A stretch of 64,000 bases of DNA from Spisula solida (GCA_947247005.1 OX365955.1:33893822-33957821), one strand, 5' to 3'. Shown: positions 12,284 to 26,157, counted from the stretch's first letter. Program-made: numbers and translations. The notes: generated by a model from the sequence alone, not told the origin.

Positions 12284-13503
12284 ACAAGAGGGCCCAAAGG
12301 GCCATAGGTCGCTCACCTGTCCTAGTAGTTCATGCACCCCTAATGGTAGCCTCTATTGCATGTACAAGGTTTTCATATTGTCTTATGCTTTATAGTTTAC
12401 ATCACATTTAGAGTCTTAGACCCAATGACATATTGAAGTGATTGGACCTTGTGACCTAGTTTTTGACCCCGGATGACCCAATATTGAACTTGACCTGGAT
12501 TGTTTTGAGATGATCATTGTGACCAAGTTTCATAAAGATTAGACAAAAATTGTGACCTCTAGTGACTACACAAGGTTTTTCTATGATTTGACCTTCTGAC
12601 CTAGTTTTTTACCCCGGATGACTCAATATCGAACTTGACCTAGATTTTGTTAAAATGATTATTGTAAGTTTCATAAAGATTAGGCAAAAATTGTGACCTC
12701 TAGTGACTACACAAGGTTTTTCTATTATTTGACCTTGTAACCTTGCTTTTGACCCCGGATGACCCAATATCAAACTTGACCTAGATTTTGTTGACCAAGT
12801 TTCATAATGATTAGGCCAAAATTGTGACCTCTAACGACTACACAAGGTTTTTCTAATATTTGACCTTGTGACCTTGTTTTTGACCCTGGATGACTCGATA
12901 TGGAACTTGACCTAGATTTTGTTAATATGATCATTGTGACCAAGTTTCATAAAGATTAAATTAAAATTGTGACCTCTAGTGACTACACAAGGTTTTTCTA
13001 TCATTTGACCTTGTGACCTAGTTTTTGACCCCGGATGACCCAATATTGAACTTGACCTAGATTTTGTTGAGATGATCATTGTGACCAAGTTTCATAAAGA
13101 TTAGACCAAAATTGTGACCTCTACTGACTACACAAGGTTTTTCTATGATTTGACCTTGTGACCTAATTTTTGACCCCAGATGACCCAATATCGAACTTGA
13201 CCTAGATTTTGTTGACATGATCATTGTGACTAAGTTTCATAAAGATTAGACTAAAATTGTGACCTCTAGTGACTACACAAGGTTTTTCTATGATTTGACC
13301 TTGTGACCTAGTTTTTGACCCCGGATGACCCAATATCGATATTGACCTAGATTTTGTTGAGATGATCATTGTGACCAAGTTTCATAATGATTAAGCTAAA
13401 GCTGTGACCTCTAGTGTCTACACAAGTAATTGTGGACGGACAACGGACGGACGAAGAGTGATCACAAAAGCTCACTCTGTCACTTTGTGACAGGTGAGCT
13501 AAA
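12284..13503 (+). mobile_element. Non-coding element, GCTCACC family (copy A2)
   Basis: Head ACAAGAGGGCCCAAAGGGCC with subterminal GGTCGCTCACCTGTC, about seven tandem core units of roughly 120-130 bp ('gaccttgtgacctag', 'gaccccggatgacccaatat', 'accaagtttcataaagatta'), a GGAC microsatellite, then the tail hairpin CTCACTCTGTCAC / GTGACAGGTGAG followed by CTAAAAA. No protein is encoded; the architecture fits bivalve 'pearl' and Helentron-associated elements. Confidence 0.93.
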
Positions 13504-13889
13504 AATATACCAGATTTATATAGCGCCTTTTTCATGCGAACGCACGTTCAAAGGCACTTTTACATTATTGTGTTGCAGCCACAAGAGCCCAGGTGCATCT
13601 ACCAGTGCAGATACAGCGTGATCTGATCAGAGGGACAGACTGAGAGAAAGCCCCTGAAGGGAGAGAGAGAGACATTAGATACAGGCATGTCTGGTGCTGC
13701 AGAAGTGCGCCTAGCTCTTATTTCGAAAAGACAACCTGGTTCTTTAATGTTGCCGGTGTATAGCACCGATACACAGCTTCCTGGCACCTCCAGATACTTT
13801 GCAGACCACACAGCCAGATAAAGCAGGAAATATTATAAATATTTCAGAAATGTCAAGTTCTGATGCAAGGGATTGAACCCACGCCCTCT
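13504..13889 (-). mobile_element. Possible SINE-like or other repeat fragment
   Basis: Sequence between two repeat elements. Near its right end (13868-13890) GGGATTGAACCCACGCCCTC resembles the complement of a tRNA-type B box (GGTTCAATCCC). No matching A box could be confirmed. Weak evidence. Confidence 0.3.
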
Positions 13890-14796
13890 GGATTGACAGT
13901 CTGTATTGTTGTCTGCATGTGTCCAACATTGTGTGGATTGTTGTCTGCATGTGTCCAACATTGTGTGGATTGTGTGGATTGTTGTCTGAATGTGTCCAAC
14001 ATTATGTGGATTGTTGCCTGCATGTGTTCAACATTGTGTGCATTGTTGCCTGAACGTGTCCAATATTCTGTAGATTGTTGCCTGAACGTGTCCAATATTC
14101 TGTAGATTGTTGCCTGACCGTGTCCACTTTCTGTAGATTGTTGTCTGTGTATGTCCAATATTCTGTAGACTGTTGTCTGCATTTGTCCAACATTATGTGG
14201 ATTGTTGTCTGTATGTGTCCAACATTATGTGGATTGTTGCCTGCATGTGTCCAACATTATGTGGAGTATTGTCTGCATGTGTCCAACATTATGTGGATTG
14301 TTGTCTGCATGTGTCCAACATTATGTGGAGTATTGTCTGCATGTGTCCAACATTGTGTGGATTGTTGCCTGCATGTGTCCAACATTATGTGAAGTATTGT
14401 CTGCATGTGTTCAACATTGTGTGGATTGTTGTCTGCATGTGTCCAACATTATGTTGATTTGTGTCTGCATGTGTCCAACATTATGTTGATTGTTGTCTGT
14501 ATGTGTCCAACATTATGTGGATTGTTGTCTGCATGTGTCCAACATTGTGTGGATTGTTGCCTGCATGTGTCCAACAATATGTGGATTGTTGTCTGTATGT
14601 GTCCAACATTATGTTGATTTGTGTCTGCATGTGTCCAACATTATGTGGATTGTTGTCTGTATGTGTCCAACATTATGTGGATTGTTGTCTGCATGTGTCC
14701 AACATTATGTGGATTGTTGCATCAACGTGTCCAATATTCTGTAGATTGTTGCCTGCTTGTGTCCAACATTGTGTGGATTGTGTCTGCATGTGTCCA
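13890..14796. repeat. 32-bp minisatellite, about 28 copies
   Basis: Unit GTGTCCAACATTATGTGGAT followed by 'tgttgtctgcat'; unit starts at 14215 and 14247 confirm the 32-bp step. Copies drift to 'tattctgtagattgttgcctgaac'. The right end passes directly into GCTCACC-family core sequence ('caagtttcataaagattagg'). A related, more diverged patch is at 16745-17110. Confidence 0.92.
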
Positions 14797-15672
14797 AGTT
14801 TCATAAAGATTAGGAAAAAATGTGACATCTAGAGTGTTAACAAGGTTTTTCTTCAATGTGACCTAGTTTTTGACCCCAGGTGACCCAGTTGCGAACTTGA
14901 CCTATTTTTCATAGAGGTTCACATTGTGACCAAGTTTCATTAAGATTATGTCAAAAATGTGACCTCTAGAGTGTTAACAAGGTTTTTCTTTGATTTGACC
15001 TAGTGACCTAGTTTTTGAACCCAGATGACCCAGTTACGAACTTGACCTATATTTCATAGAGACAAACATTGTGACCAAGTTTCATAAAAGATAAAGTGTT
15101 AACAGTCAAATTGATGACGGTGGACGACGGACATAGGGCAATCACAATTAAAACCTTGTTCAACATTATGTTAGCCTCTATTGCAATTTTTTTATGATTT
15201 GAACATGTGACCTAGTTGTTGACGCCAGATGACTTAATTAATATCAAACTTAACCTAGATTGTGTTGAGATGATCATAAGGACCAAGTTTCATAAAGATT
15301 AAGTCGAAATTGTGACCTCTGGCCTATAATTTAAACAAAATATTTTCCTCCATTTAACTGTACAATTCATGCTTTAAATACAAAACATTACCTAAACACT
15401 TAAAAAAAGAAAAAGATAACGCTCCCAGTGGGGGTTTGAACCCATGACCCTCAGGAATATGTCAATTGAAATTGTGACCTTGTTTTTGACCTCAGATGAC
15501 CCAATATCGAACTTGACCTAGATGTTGTTGAGATGATCATTTTGACCAAGTTTCATAAAGATTAGGCCAAAATTGTGACCTCTAGAGAGGACACAAGCCA
15601 ATTGTTGATGGACGGACAGACGAAGAGTGATCACAAAAGCTCACTCTGTCACTTTGTGACAGGTGAGTTAAA
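14797..15672 (+). mobile_element. Truncated GCTCACC-family sequence (copy A3)
   Basis: Core units of the family at 14797-15130 and 15180-15600, with an intervening fragment. The end is an intact tail: GGACGGAC-like tract, then CTCACTCTGTCAC / GTGACAGGTGAG and TTAAAA at 15615-15672. No head is visible on the left; the 32-bp minisatellite takes its place. A B-box-like GGGTTTGAACCCATGACC lies at 15432-15450. Confidence 0.8.
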
Positions 15673-16533
15673 ACAATAGGGCCCACAGGGCCCTAGGTCG
15701 CTCATCTGTGCACATTGATCAAGTAGAACCATATTTTTTGTGTTGTTTTTTAAAAGTTTTTTCCAATCAGTTGTCATGGCAATCAGAGTTGTGCATGGAT
15801 TATAATTCTTTTAGCTATTTTTAGAAAGGATAACCCAAGGAACATTGTTACCCATTTAACATGAAATCCAACCAGTACTTTTAAAGAAGAAGATTCTACT
15901 ATAGATTTATAGGGAAAAACAGCGCCCCGCCCACTGGCGGCCATTTTTTTTGACGAATCACGACAAAAGTCAATTTTGTAAGAGGGTCACCCAACTATTT
16001 CTGTAAAATTATTTTGAAATCTGGCCAGCAGCTTGATTTCTTTTAAAGATTTCTGCATGAGTTCTGCATGGAATACATGTAATTATTTTAGCTATTTTAT
16101 AAAAGGACCACCCAAGGAACAATTTAACCAATTTATAATGAAAAATCCAACCATTACTATTAGAGAAGAAGATTTAGAGGAGATTTTACTACAGACATAT
16201 AGGGGAAAACAGCGCCCCACCCACTGGCGGCAATGTTTTTTGACGAATCAAGACAAAAATATCAATTTTGTAAGAGGGTCACCCAACAACTATTTCTATA
16301 AAATTATTTTGAAATCTGGCCAGCGGTTGATTTTTTAAAAGAGTTATTTATAGATTACAATTATTTTAGCTATTTTAAGAAAGGACCACCCAAGGAACAT
16401 TCCTGTGAAGTTTGGTTGAAATTTGTCAAGTGGTATAGGAGAAGTCATTTGAATGAATTGTTGACGCACACACGGACTGACGAAGCGTGATCACAATAGC
16501 TCACCTTGTCACTATGTGACGGGTGAGCTAAAA
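15673..16533 (+). mobile_element. Non-coding element, GCTCACC family (copy A4)
   Basis: Begins ACAATAGGGCCCACAGGGCC immediately after the tail of copy A3 and ends with a GTCACTATGTGACGGGTGAG hairpin and CTAAAAA. Its core differs from the others: two units containing 'cagcgccccgcccactggcgg' and 'aaggaccacccaaggaac' (15,840-16,400). The ends belong to the family while the core is a separate sequence. Confidence 0.85.
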
Positions 16534-16539
16534 ATATTA

Positions 16540-16751
16540 TGTAGTCACTATAGAGGTCTGATTGTTGACCGTGTCTTGAGGAAAGTAGTCACAATCATGG
16601 AGAATAGATTGGTTTAAACTTCAATATGGGTTTATGTGATGTAAATGACAATGAAAACCTTGTACATGCCATAGAGGCTGCATTTACTAATTATTAAATT
16701 AAGGGGCCTGCATAACTACTTCAACAGGTGAGCGACCTAGGGCCTTCTTGT
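16540..16751 (-). mobile_element. Truncated GCTCACC-family head (copy A5)
   Basis: At 16727-16751 GACCTAGGGCCTTCTTGT preceded by CAGGTGAGC is a reverse-oriented family head. Only a short core remnant precedes it. Confidence 0.6.
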
Positions 16752-17110
16752 CTGTAAATTTGTCCAACATTCTGTATTCTGTTGCCAACACCATGTGGAC
16801 TGTTGCCTGCACGTCTCTCAACAGTATGAGGAGTGTTGCTTGTATGCATCCAACATTCTGTAGTGTTGCCTGCATGTGTCCAACATTATGTGAACTGTTG
16901 CCTGCACGTCTACAACAATATGTGGATTGTTGCCTGCAATATTCTACAGATTGTGGTCTACATGTGTCCAACAATCTGTGGACTGTACCTATATGTGTCC
17001 AACATTATGTAGATTGTTGCCTGTGTGTGTTCAACATTGTGTAGATTGTTGTCAGCATGTGTCCATCATAATGTGAATTGTTGCCTGCATGTGCCCAAAG
17101 ACTTGTTAGT
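16752..17110. repeat. Diverged copies of the 32-bp minisatellite
   Basis: About ten imperfect units related to the 13,890-14,796 array ('tgtccaacattatgtg', 'ttgcctgcatgtg'), more diverged. Confidence 0.75.
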
Positions 17111-20100
17111 CTACAGTGACTTTCTGAGTTGCTGATTCTAAATGTGTCGAGTTCATTACTACTAAAGTTTGCAACAAAGATCTGAGGCCCAGGTACCAGG
17201 TTATACTCGCATTATGCTTTGGATACGATGATCACCCGAATACTTACACTCAGCACACAAATTCAATTAATATAGATTGTTAAATTGGTATTACATGTAA
17301 ATATATTTGTTTAAAGGGCGGGGTAAAACTATAAAAGCCAGCAAGCCAGAAAAGTGGCCACTTGGTTTGAACTCTCTGAGCTGTCTACCAGCAGAAACAG
17401 AGAAATGAAAATTATGAAAATTTTAATTTTCTAAAGACACAGTGCATACTTTTTTTTGAAATTTGGTATACTTTTTATTTAGAACACAAGCTAAGATATC
17501 TGAAAATTTCATTTCATTGTGACACTTATAAATGTGTTAATCCAAAAATCTTTTTGAAAACAGTTTAAAAAATTCAAATCTGACAGTTGCTTGAGTGACA
17601 GTTGAATAGAGGTTTTGATATTTGAATTCAACTGTACCAACATAACACCAGTTCCCCAAACCTTTTATCTATGCAGTAGACCAGATGCTTTTACTAGAGA
17701 GTGAATGTTTATAAACTTAGCCGACCCCAGTTCAGTGCTGTAACAGGGTTGTAGCACTCCACCCCTCAATCCATAAAGGCTTAATGGCCGTCCACCCGGA
17801 TATTTGGGTTCATGGACCCCGGTCTTTAACTCCATCGTGTAATTAAGTGTATTTATTTGAATGTGATAAACCAGAGTATGGCACTTATTTACCTCACCAG
17901 GATATGTAATTATGGACAAATCAAAGCACATTTTTGTATATCCATTTGCTGAGTGCAAGTATTGGTTGTAATTCTGGTCCCTGAACATATACAGTATAAA
18001 GAACAAACAAATATAAAATTCTGCATGATTTATTATGGGACTATTACACACAATATTCATGAGTAAAATGAAGTAAAGCCATATCAAATTGCATAATATA
18101 TCTGGTGAGTTTTGGGCTATCAGGTACGTTACAGAATGATCTGTGCTTTACCAAACACACCTATTTTGCCGGATAGGTAATTTCAAAATTGATACTTGGA
18201 TGCTCGACATATATGCAAGTTGGTATGGTCTTAATTAGTTCCGATGATTTCGCTACTGCTGAAAAGAACCCCCTTCCCTAGCTGCTCCTAATCGCTCACA
18301 AAAATGGAGATTAGTATCCCGATATCCCATTTACCAGTATGTAACCCATTTTACCGGTGTCCCAACCCATTTCAGTTAAACCCCACCCATGATTTCCCTG
18401 CTGAAATAAAACGCACGTGATGAGTAGATCACACTTCGACACCAAAACTTTAATCCTATAACTCCACATTTTCTCAAATGTTGACCACACAAATCTTGAA
18501 TTCATCCATTCCAAAGAATCGTTGTTGTTTGTGTTGGTCCGCCGTCCATCCTCCTATCTTCAGAATGTTGGATGATCAATGCCTACTTTAGGTCTCCAAG
18601 TCATAAAATCCAATTTCCACGAAATTTAGAGCACACAAAGTGTGAGATAATGAACACATGATTTATCAGTTGTAGACTATGTTTACACACAACAAATTGA
18701 AGGAATCTATACACCAGTTATTCTGTACCTACAATATAACAAGAACAAACCATATTGAAAATCATATTCAGAGTAACAAACTGTTAACTTTACCTTCCAT
18801 TCATTTTTTTTTCAAAAAATAATTAAATTCCATTATTTTTGAGTCCACTGTACATGGTCACTTGATAGGAGGCATGATATTGTTGTAATGAAGATTTGCA
18901 GAATTATGCTAAACTCTTCCAACCGAGCCCATATCCCTTGTTCATCACTAATTATTTCAAATAAGAGTATGACAATCCAATTTCAGAAACTAACTGATCA
19001 AGACCACCATCAATGAGATCATTGCTGTTTTTTTGTTCCAAAAAGCTGTTCATGAGACGAAATCTCGGAAATCACCTTTTAACTACAGTGTATCTCTTAA
19101 TCAGAACAGTGTTTAATGAATTTAGTAATTATTCCAACAGCCAAAATTATTGAAAAACTACCAAATGCATTATTATCTTTAACTATCCTCAAAAGCGTTA
19201 ACGGGAGAAGTTGACCGAAGTAACATTTGATATAATGGTGTATTTTTTCAAATAATATTTAGCAGCCCGATTAGCAATATAAATAAACAATGTCAATAAA
19301 GCTACCCATAAAATGTTAAAGATCTGATTAATATTGATAAAGAGTGGAAGGCAAAGTTATTTTGAATATCAAGTGAATTCATACAATATGTTCATTAGAA
19401 CTAAACAACAGAATAGCAACAATCATAATGTGTTAAATCATTTCAATAAACAGTATATCAACACAAAAATCAAGTATGGAATGCAAACATAACCCCACAC
19501 AACACATATTATATATCAGACTGGAGTAGCGTTGTCTCTGGACATCTTAGAACTCAGTGAGTAATATACAAACAATTATGTCAACTTTGTTTTAATCCAA
19601 ATACAGGTGTACCCTGTTAAATTGGCAATTTTTTGACACTTTGAATAAATACAAACATGTTTATGCATGACTGTATATATTAAATGCATGAACACATTGC
19701 CAAATTATCTGGGTACAACTATTAAGCTCTCGCCCATCACAATAATTTACATACATAAATAACCATGGAAATACATCCGGAAATACCTTAAACTATAATA
19801 TCACAGAAATCCAGAACAAACTTAAGACTCCAAATTGTATCCATTTTACTCTGGGACACTATTTCGTTGAACCAAGCAAAATAGTGGATACAAATCACAA
19901 ATATGTATTAATACCGTTATGGACTTACACTTGTAACAATACGTGAATGCATACACACAAAAGTCACCCAATGATATTTGTGGTAAATTATGTCTACAAG
20001 TAAGAAACACATTGAACTTGTTCGCTTATATTTCATTATATTGCAAGAAAGCAACCAAAATCAAAATAATAAGCAAAGATTTTCAAAGTTTTTCTCATTT

Positions 20101-23100
20101 TAAGAATCTCACAATACATTGTTAGCCAGCCTATCAATCGTTCATACAATTTAACTCAACATACTCCCAATCATACAGTAAGTCCATTACTTCTCAAACA
20201 ATGAACACTTTCTTCACATAGAATGTCACTGACATGCATCGAAAACGATGCTCTTGTACCGATGTCACATAAATTTCACAACAATCTGACCATGTTGACT
20301 TTTGGAAGGATGCATAGTGCAATGTGTAGAGCACCTTATTCACTAATATTTGGAAGTTGCTTAGGCACACGGACGGCACGTCCGTAAATAAAACAAAAGC
20401 ACTGGGTAATAAATCGATATTATTTACATAATTTCCTACAATATTTCCCTTTTCAGGGACTAAAATATTCTCCACATTTCGAAGAGTAAAACTATTGTCT
20501 GTGTCGTGGCTTTTAAATTTTATTAACAGAAACATGTACATGTAGTTAAAAAGAAAAAATTATTACACCATTCAATGTTAGGTGCCAAGTAATTTTCCAA
20601 GTCACCATGGTCAAGTTCAAAAACACTTGATGATTTTCATCTATTTTGCCATAATGGAGCAAAAAAAAATCCACCCAACATTCAACATTAAAGGTACATA
20701 TTTTTAAAACAAAATTGTAGTCATAAAACTTATATAAGTCATGTAAAACAAATACATTTTAGAACAAATGCATCTTGATATTCAACAACTTCCAGACATA
20801 TCATTTAACCCCAATGAATTCTATACCAGTTTAATACCTCCCAAAAATGAATGTAGATTATCAATTATACAAGAGGCGTATTAAGAGAACAAGAATATGC
20901 CGAACAGAATACATTGCACTGTTTGCAATAAACCATACATACTAGTAACAGTTGTTTAACTAAGACATCAGTGCACTAATGGTCAAATACTGAATATCAA
21001 TAGGAATCAAACAGTTGTCACATGTATAACTTGTATTAACTTAACTCAATTCAATCAAAATATCTTTGACATTGAATGAGTAACTGCATTCCCATAGATT
21101 AAGTCTTCTCACACACATTCACTCACATCTTATTCACACACACCCACGGCCTTAGTCACACACACCCTCGGACGTCTTAAATAATATAAAGAATACTCAT
21201 ATGACTGAATAAGCTACATATCAAATAAACTCATCAAAATTTTTGAACATGTACACATCCAGCATTCATGTATCGAATTACATGATGCCAAACCTCATCA
21301 TGTTACGAATGTGACAAGTGGCGATTACAGCACATTGAACATAAAGTTCAAGTACATTATTTTGGACAAAATACCGAGCACTGCTCGATTAAATCTATCT
21401 AAATACAAGTTTGAAATACAAAATATATAAGGTTTTATGTAATCTTTACAAACTTAACATGTAATGGACAAGTCACAAGTCCCCTACCAGTTCAAAGTCA
21501 TGGCACTTTACTCGATGACATTATTTGACCCTCCAATCTAATTATCACATTGCACAAACCCAGTACATGTATGCACACTTCTTTGATAAGCTAAATCTTG
21601 TAAAATACTCTATTTATTGACAAGAAACCATCTTCAAATCTCATACAAAACTATGACAAAAAGTTAGGTATATTTCCCCTGTTTTAAAAATAATGCTTCA
21701 GTCGTGTAATCTCAACTGCTTAAAACATGCATCAAGTGTCTTAAAACACATTAAATGTACAGTACAACACAAATAATCACTAGTTCACTCATTGATAAAG
21801 CAAATGATGAAATGCTAGAAGCTTGACTAATCAAATGTTCAATGTGACTTTTGTCACCGTGACATTTCCCAGTCGTTGTTGACAAGAAAGATGGTTCAAA
21901 ACGTTTCTGTATTGATTTAAGTAAAATTCAATCAATCAAGTTAGTTCTTCTCTCTCAAACTTCAAGTACTTCATAAGATGAGTCATTGTTGGTCCTTTTT
22001 GGCAATTTCAATTTCATGGAACTTCCAATTTGTACACACGAAAATCAAGGACCTTTTTATCCCAGAGAAACTTGCACTATTTTTAACTGTGACAGAGCAT
22101 ACTCATACTGAATACCAATTTTTACATTTCAAGCTACCTACACAGAAAATAAATTTATAATTGCAACTCATTCGAAACTGAAAGGGGACTAACTATGCAG
22201 TTTGAAGGCTTAAAAGTTATATTTATATAAATGTTTAATACACAGGTCAAGTATCATAGGATACACCCCATTACTATTAGGTATAAACCATTGTTAAGTG
22301 TAGCTTGCACAAATTTAAATGGAATGTAGAATGTATGACATGTGTAAATACCAAATTTTTACAATACATATATTCAACAACCTGGTATTTGTGTAAATAG
22401 TAACAGCATATAATAAAGCTATTCAGTAATCAATGTAACCCTACAAATTATTCATTCCCCCACCCAGATAAATACACCGCCATTTCGGCTGAACTAAGAC
22501 CTATTTTCCAGCCGATTGTACGGATTTGGAGAAGTAGTTTCAACATTGGGCAACAGATAAACAACCTTTGCAAATCAAGTAAAATTATCTGAAAATTCAA
22601 AGTATATCGATGCTATAGACGCGACACTTAAGTTACTCAGTATCGGCAAGTTTAGATTAAATCCAACCAGCGCTCTAAAAGTAATGTAGTACAAAAGAAT
22701 ACATCAGCAACTGATTGGGAAAATCATTCAATGAGTAGGAACATGTGCCTCAATAGCTTTGCCATACATTGTTCTACATTTACACAGAACATATACATGC
22801 AAATTGATGTACAAATCATGCTATTTAAGATAGGAACTCTGTACAAGAAAGTCTGGATTCAATTAACATCGCTCACTGAAATACAAGTAATCATTAGTAT
22901 AAAATACATAACGTGTACCTTAAACTAAAAACTAGAACACTGAAATACAAGTACATATCACAAATGCATATATATCACTAGCCAATGCAAATGGCCAATC
23001 AAATGTAAGTTAGCACCAATAAATTGCGGGATGTATAGTATAAAATTGAACACAAGTGTGTTTATATAATATATAAATAGTAAACAAAATATAAACGTAG

Positions 23101-23770
23101 GAACACAAAGGGCGACATGTGAAAGACATTTAGGTAAAACGTAAATAAATCAGAATAAATGAGAAATGATAACGATGACAAATACACATGACAATGTTGA
23201 TGACTAAGACATACATATGTCCTGATAGAGAAACTTTTGAAATACAAGCGCTTCTAACGTGGACAACTGTAAGTACTATTATCCCATACCCAGGCTTTCA
23301 TATTCATGCCTTCCGCTATCCAAAAGGAACACATCTCCCCAGTTTACAATAATCTACCTAGTATGTATATATAATTTTGTTTGAATCGATGTCGATTATC
23401 TTATACAAAAGAGCATTTAAAAACACCTTAACAGGTTTTACGATTTACTGAACTGGTTTTCGGAAAATGATAACAACTTTGATACATTATAATAGAAAGT
23501 TCAATATACATTTTGTATATGATCTAACAGTCTAGCATATTTTTACAAAAAAAACTTGTACAGGTCACAGTAAGATTCACATTACTTAGCAACTTCAGTA
23601 AGATTCATTTTAACTAAAAAAAAACTTTCAAATAAGTAGTTCCAGATTGCAAACTGTTAGGATAGTATCAACCTTCATTTTCACTAATTTCTTTCTGTCA
23701 CATTTTATAACACAAACATGTATTTATTAATAGGAGTGTACTTAACTTATACTTGGTAGTAACAGCTACA
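17111..23770. other. AT-rich stretch without recognisable genes
   Basis: No open frame in this 6.6 kb has a recognisable domain; the longest (17,665-18,087, - strand) has no family signature and an unremarkable composition. Much of 18.6-23.7 kb could be intergenic or a very long CPSF6 3' UTR. Several TTTATT hexamers (AATAAA on the - strand), for example near 18,027, 21,612 and 23,719, are possible - strand poly(A) signals, but none can be singled out. Confidence 0.5.
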
Positions 23771-23771
23771 G

Positions 23772-24170
23772 GGTCAAAAATAAAATATTGTTTGTTTCAC
23801 CTTCCCTACCCTGACCACCTTCCCTACCCTGACCACCTTCCCTACCCTGACCACCTTCCCGACCCTGACCACCTTCCCTACCCTGACCACCTTCCCGACC
23901 CTGACCACCTTCCCTACCCTGACCACCTTCCCTACCCTGACCACCTTCCCTACCCTGACGACCACCTTCCCTACCCTGACCAATTCGGGTTGGGTAGGTA
24001 GGTAATAGGTAGGGAAAATATTTATTTTTAAATGTCAATAGTTTTTGTTTTCGTACTCTTGCACCAGCTTTGTTCATATATTTTTTCAGAGGGGCAAACA
24101 ATTTTTGGGTAGGAAACTTTTTGCTTGGGTAGGTAGGGAAGGGGAAACAAACACTATTTTATTTTTGACC
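23772..24170. mobile_element. MITE-like element with about 40-bp terminal inverted repeats
   Basis: The left end (GGTCAAAAATAAAATATTGT, continuing into a TTTGTTTC and CCTTCCCTACCC stretch) is the complement of the right end at 24,126-24,170. The interior is largely the minisatellite described separately plus AT-rich sequence. No transposase. Confidence 0.85.
23799..23982. repeat. 18-bp minisatellite, about ten copies
   Basis: Unit CCCTACCCTGACCACCTT, with CCCGACCC variants. It probably grew from the CCTTCCCTACCC end of the surrounding MITE, since the unit shares that sequence. Confidence 0.93.
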
Positions 24171-24489
24171 TAGTTACTATATTAAAACTAATATTTTGAG
24201 CAATAGTATTCAACAGGAGATCATAAGTAAACATAATGATTCATAAACCTTGTGTGATTGTATATGACAGTATAATATGTTCTTGAAGCTATCACAATAT
24301 GCACTATATGTTGATGAATTTCAAGCAGGCGTGACAATATACCCGTGACATATTAAAGAATCTGTAAAGGATTTAATATTCAACTTGAGGTAAAGGGGTT
24401 TGCTTAGATACAATTCAAGTAAAATGTATAGTTTCAAGATTAGTCATTTTTTCTGCATGCAACTTCTATCACAGAACACATATAATATA

Positions 24490-24770
24490 ACCCCGACCAC
24501 ACACTATGCAAACCAGTATCTGGTGGAAAACAGTGGCCCACACACGGGCGCATATATTTTCCCCGACCACACACTATGCCAACCAGTATATCTGGTGGCA
24601 TCCAGTGGCCCATACACTGGCGCATATATTTTCCCCGACCACACACTATGCCAACCAGTAACTAGTGGCAGCAAGTGACCAACACACTGGCGCATATACT
24701 TTTCCCCAACCACGCACTATGCCAACCAGTATCTGTGGGCAACAAGTGGCCCACACACTGGCACATATTT
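24490..24770. repeat. About 71-bp tandem repeat, four copies
   Basis: Each unit contains ACCACACACTATGCCAACCA, 'gtatctggtgg' and 'ggcccacacactggcgcata'; unit starts near 24,496, 24,566, 24,638 and 24,709. Non-coding. Confidence 0.88.
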
Positions 24771-26157
24771 TACATGATATATATACAATACTAAAACAAG
24801 ACTACACAATTTGATATGCCAAGTACAACCCAGCTGTTCACTTAAAGTGACATGTGTTCTTAAAAAATTTAAAATCATTTATGTCACACAGCCGTAACAA
24901 CTCAATTGCTTTCTTATGCTCTCACATGTTTAAACTTTACATGTTTATATCTTACATAATTAATTGTTCCATTCTACTTGGCATAACAAATACACATAAC
25001 AAATGTTAATGTATAAAATTTACTGGGTTGCTTCCTTTACACTCATGATACAGTCGAAACCTGTTATGTCATTTTGGAGGTTTTAAATTTGAAACCAGCA
25101 TCAACAAACCAACTTTACTATGTCTATTACAAATTGGTTTTATATTATACCAATTATACTGGATATTAGTAAGGTCAGAACTTGGACATGGATATGTTGA
25201 CATTCAAATATGTCGCAATTTTTAAAGCCCAAAATATCAAAATAACAAGTTTCAACTGTACCACATAATTTTTTTTAACTATTGTTGGCAATTTGGATAA
25301 TTCTGTCCAAAAGTTCTACTAGCAAGTACCTCTAAGGTCACAAGATCATTAAGAATACCAAATTTAACGCCAATGTTCATCAATAAATCATATATATAAG
25401 AACAAGCAAATATATTAGAGCAGTAAATAATATTATCCATACAACTAAACAAACGTAACTTGACAATCTCAAACCATAATACATATACAGATAGTCACCT
25501 AGCCTAATGTTTCCTAGGATACCAACTAGTACTATTCTGATATTCAGCAAGCAGTTGGCAACAGACAATCAATAATCAAGATGTGGGTAACTAATGACTT
25601 CACCTCTTATTTATCAGTTGCCTTGTCATTCTCTGAGAAACAATACCTCGCATGTGTTTAAGATGGTAGATCCAAGGAAATCAGATATTTGAATACAACT
25701 TAATATCTACATATGTGTTTTCTGAAATACTTAAAATAACGAGACAACTAAAATGTGTCGAAATTAAGAATTTACTACAGCCTCATCACAATACTTGTAC
25801 AAACTATTTTCCATAAAAAATCAAAACAAATATCATTAATCAGTAAAAAAGGTGGTAACAAAGCAAGCCAGGATATTTTGGGATATTACAGAAAATTTTT
25901 ATTCGGGTATATAACCAATATTATGCAACAGAGCTGTCCATAGGACAGTGCTCGACTATTCAAATTCACATGGTTATTATTTTAAACCAACATGTGTAAT
26001 AGATGCAGAGATATTCCCTTGCTAGAAGCTCACACACAACACTAAACACTTGGACTTAAATGCTACGAAAAGTTGAGTGTAAAAGCCCTTCTTATTCTTC
26101 GAATAATCAGGCTAAAAACAACACGGATAACTGTATGCATGTAATGATCTTAGATAA
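24771..26157. other. AT-rich stretch without recognised features
   Basis: Only short open frames and no repeats that I can delimit. On the - strand it lies downstream of CPSF6. Confidence 0.45.

Noticed and set aside
13860..13892. tRNA gene suggested by a B-box-like GGGATTGAACCC
   Set aside because: No cloverleaf can be drawn around it; at most a SINE-like relic. The same applies to 15,432-15,450.
13853..14832. Cys-rich repeat proteins (CVCMCPTLCG) on the + strand
   Set aside because: A 32-bp minisatellite read in all three frames gives the same peptide; no start context, splice sites or partner exon.
17665..18087. 140-residue - strand frame
   Set aside because: No domain, no repeat support, no clear splice or start signals; kept as unexplained rather than called a gene.
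23753..24101. Pro/Asp- or Gly/Arg-rich repeat proteins
   Set aside because: Translation of the 18-bp minisatellite inside a MITE.
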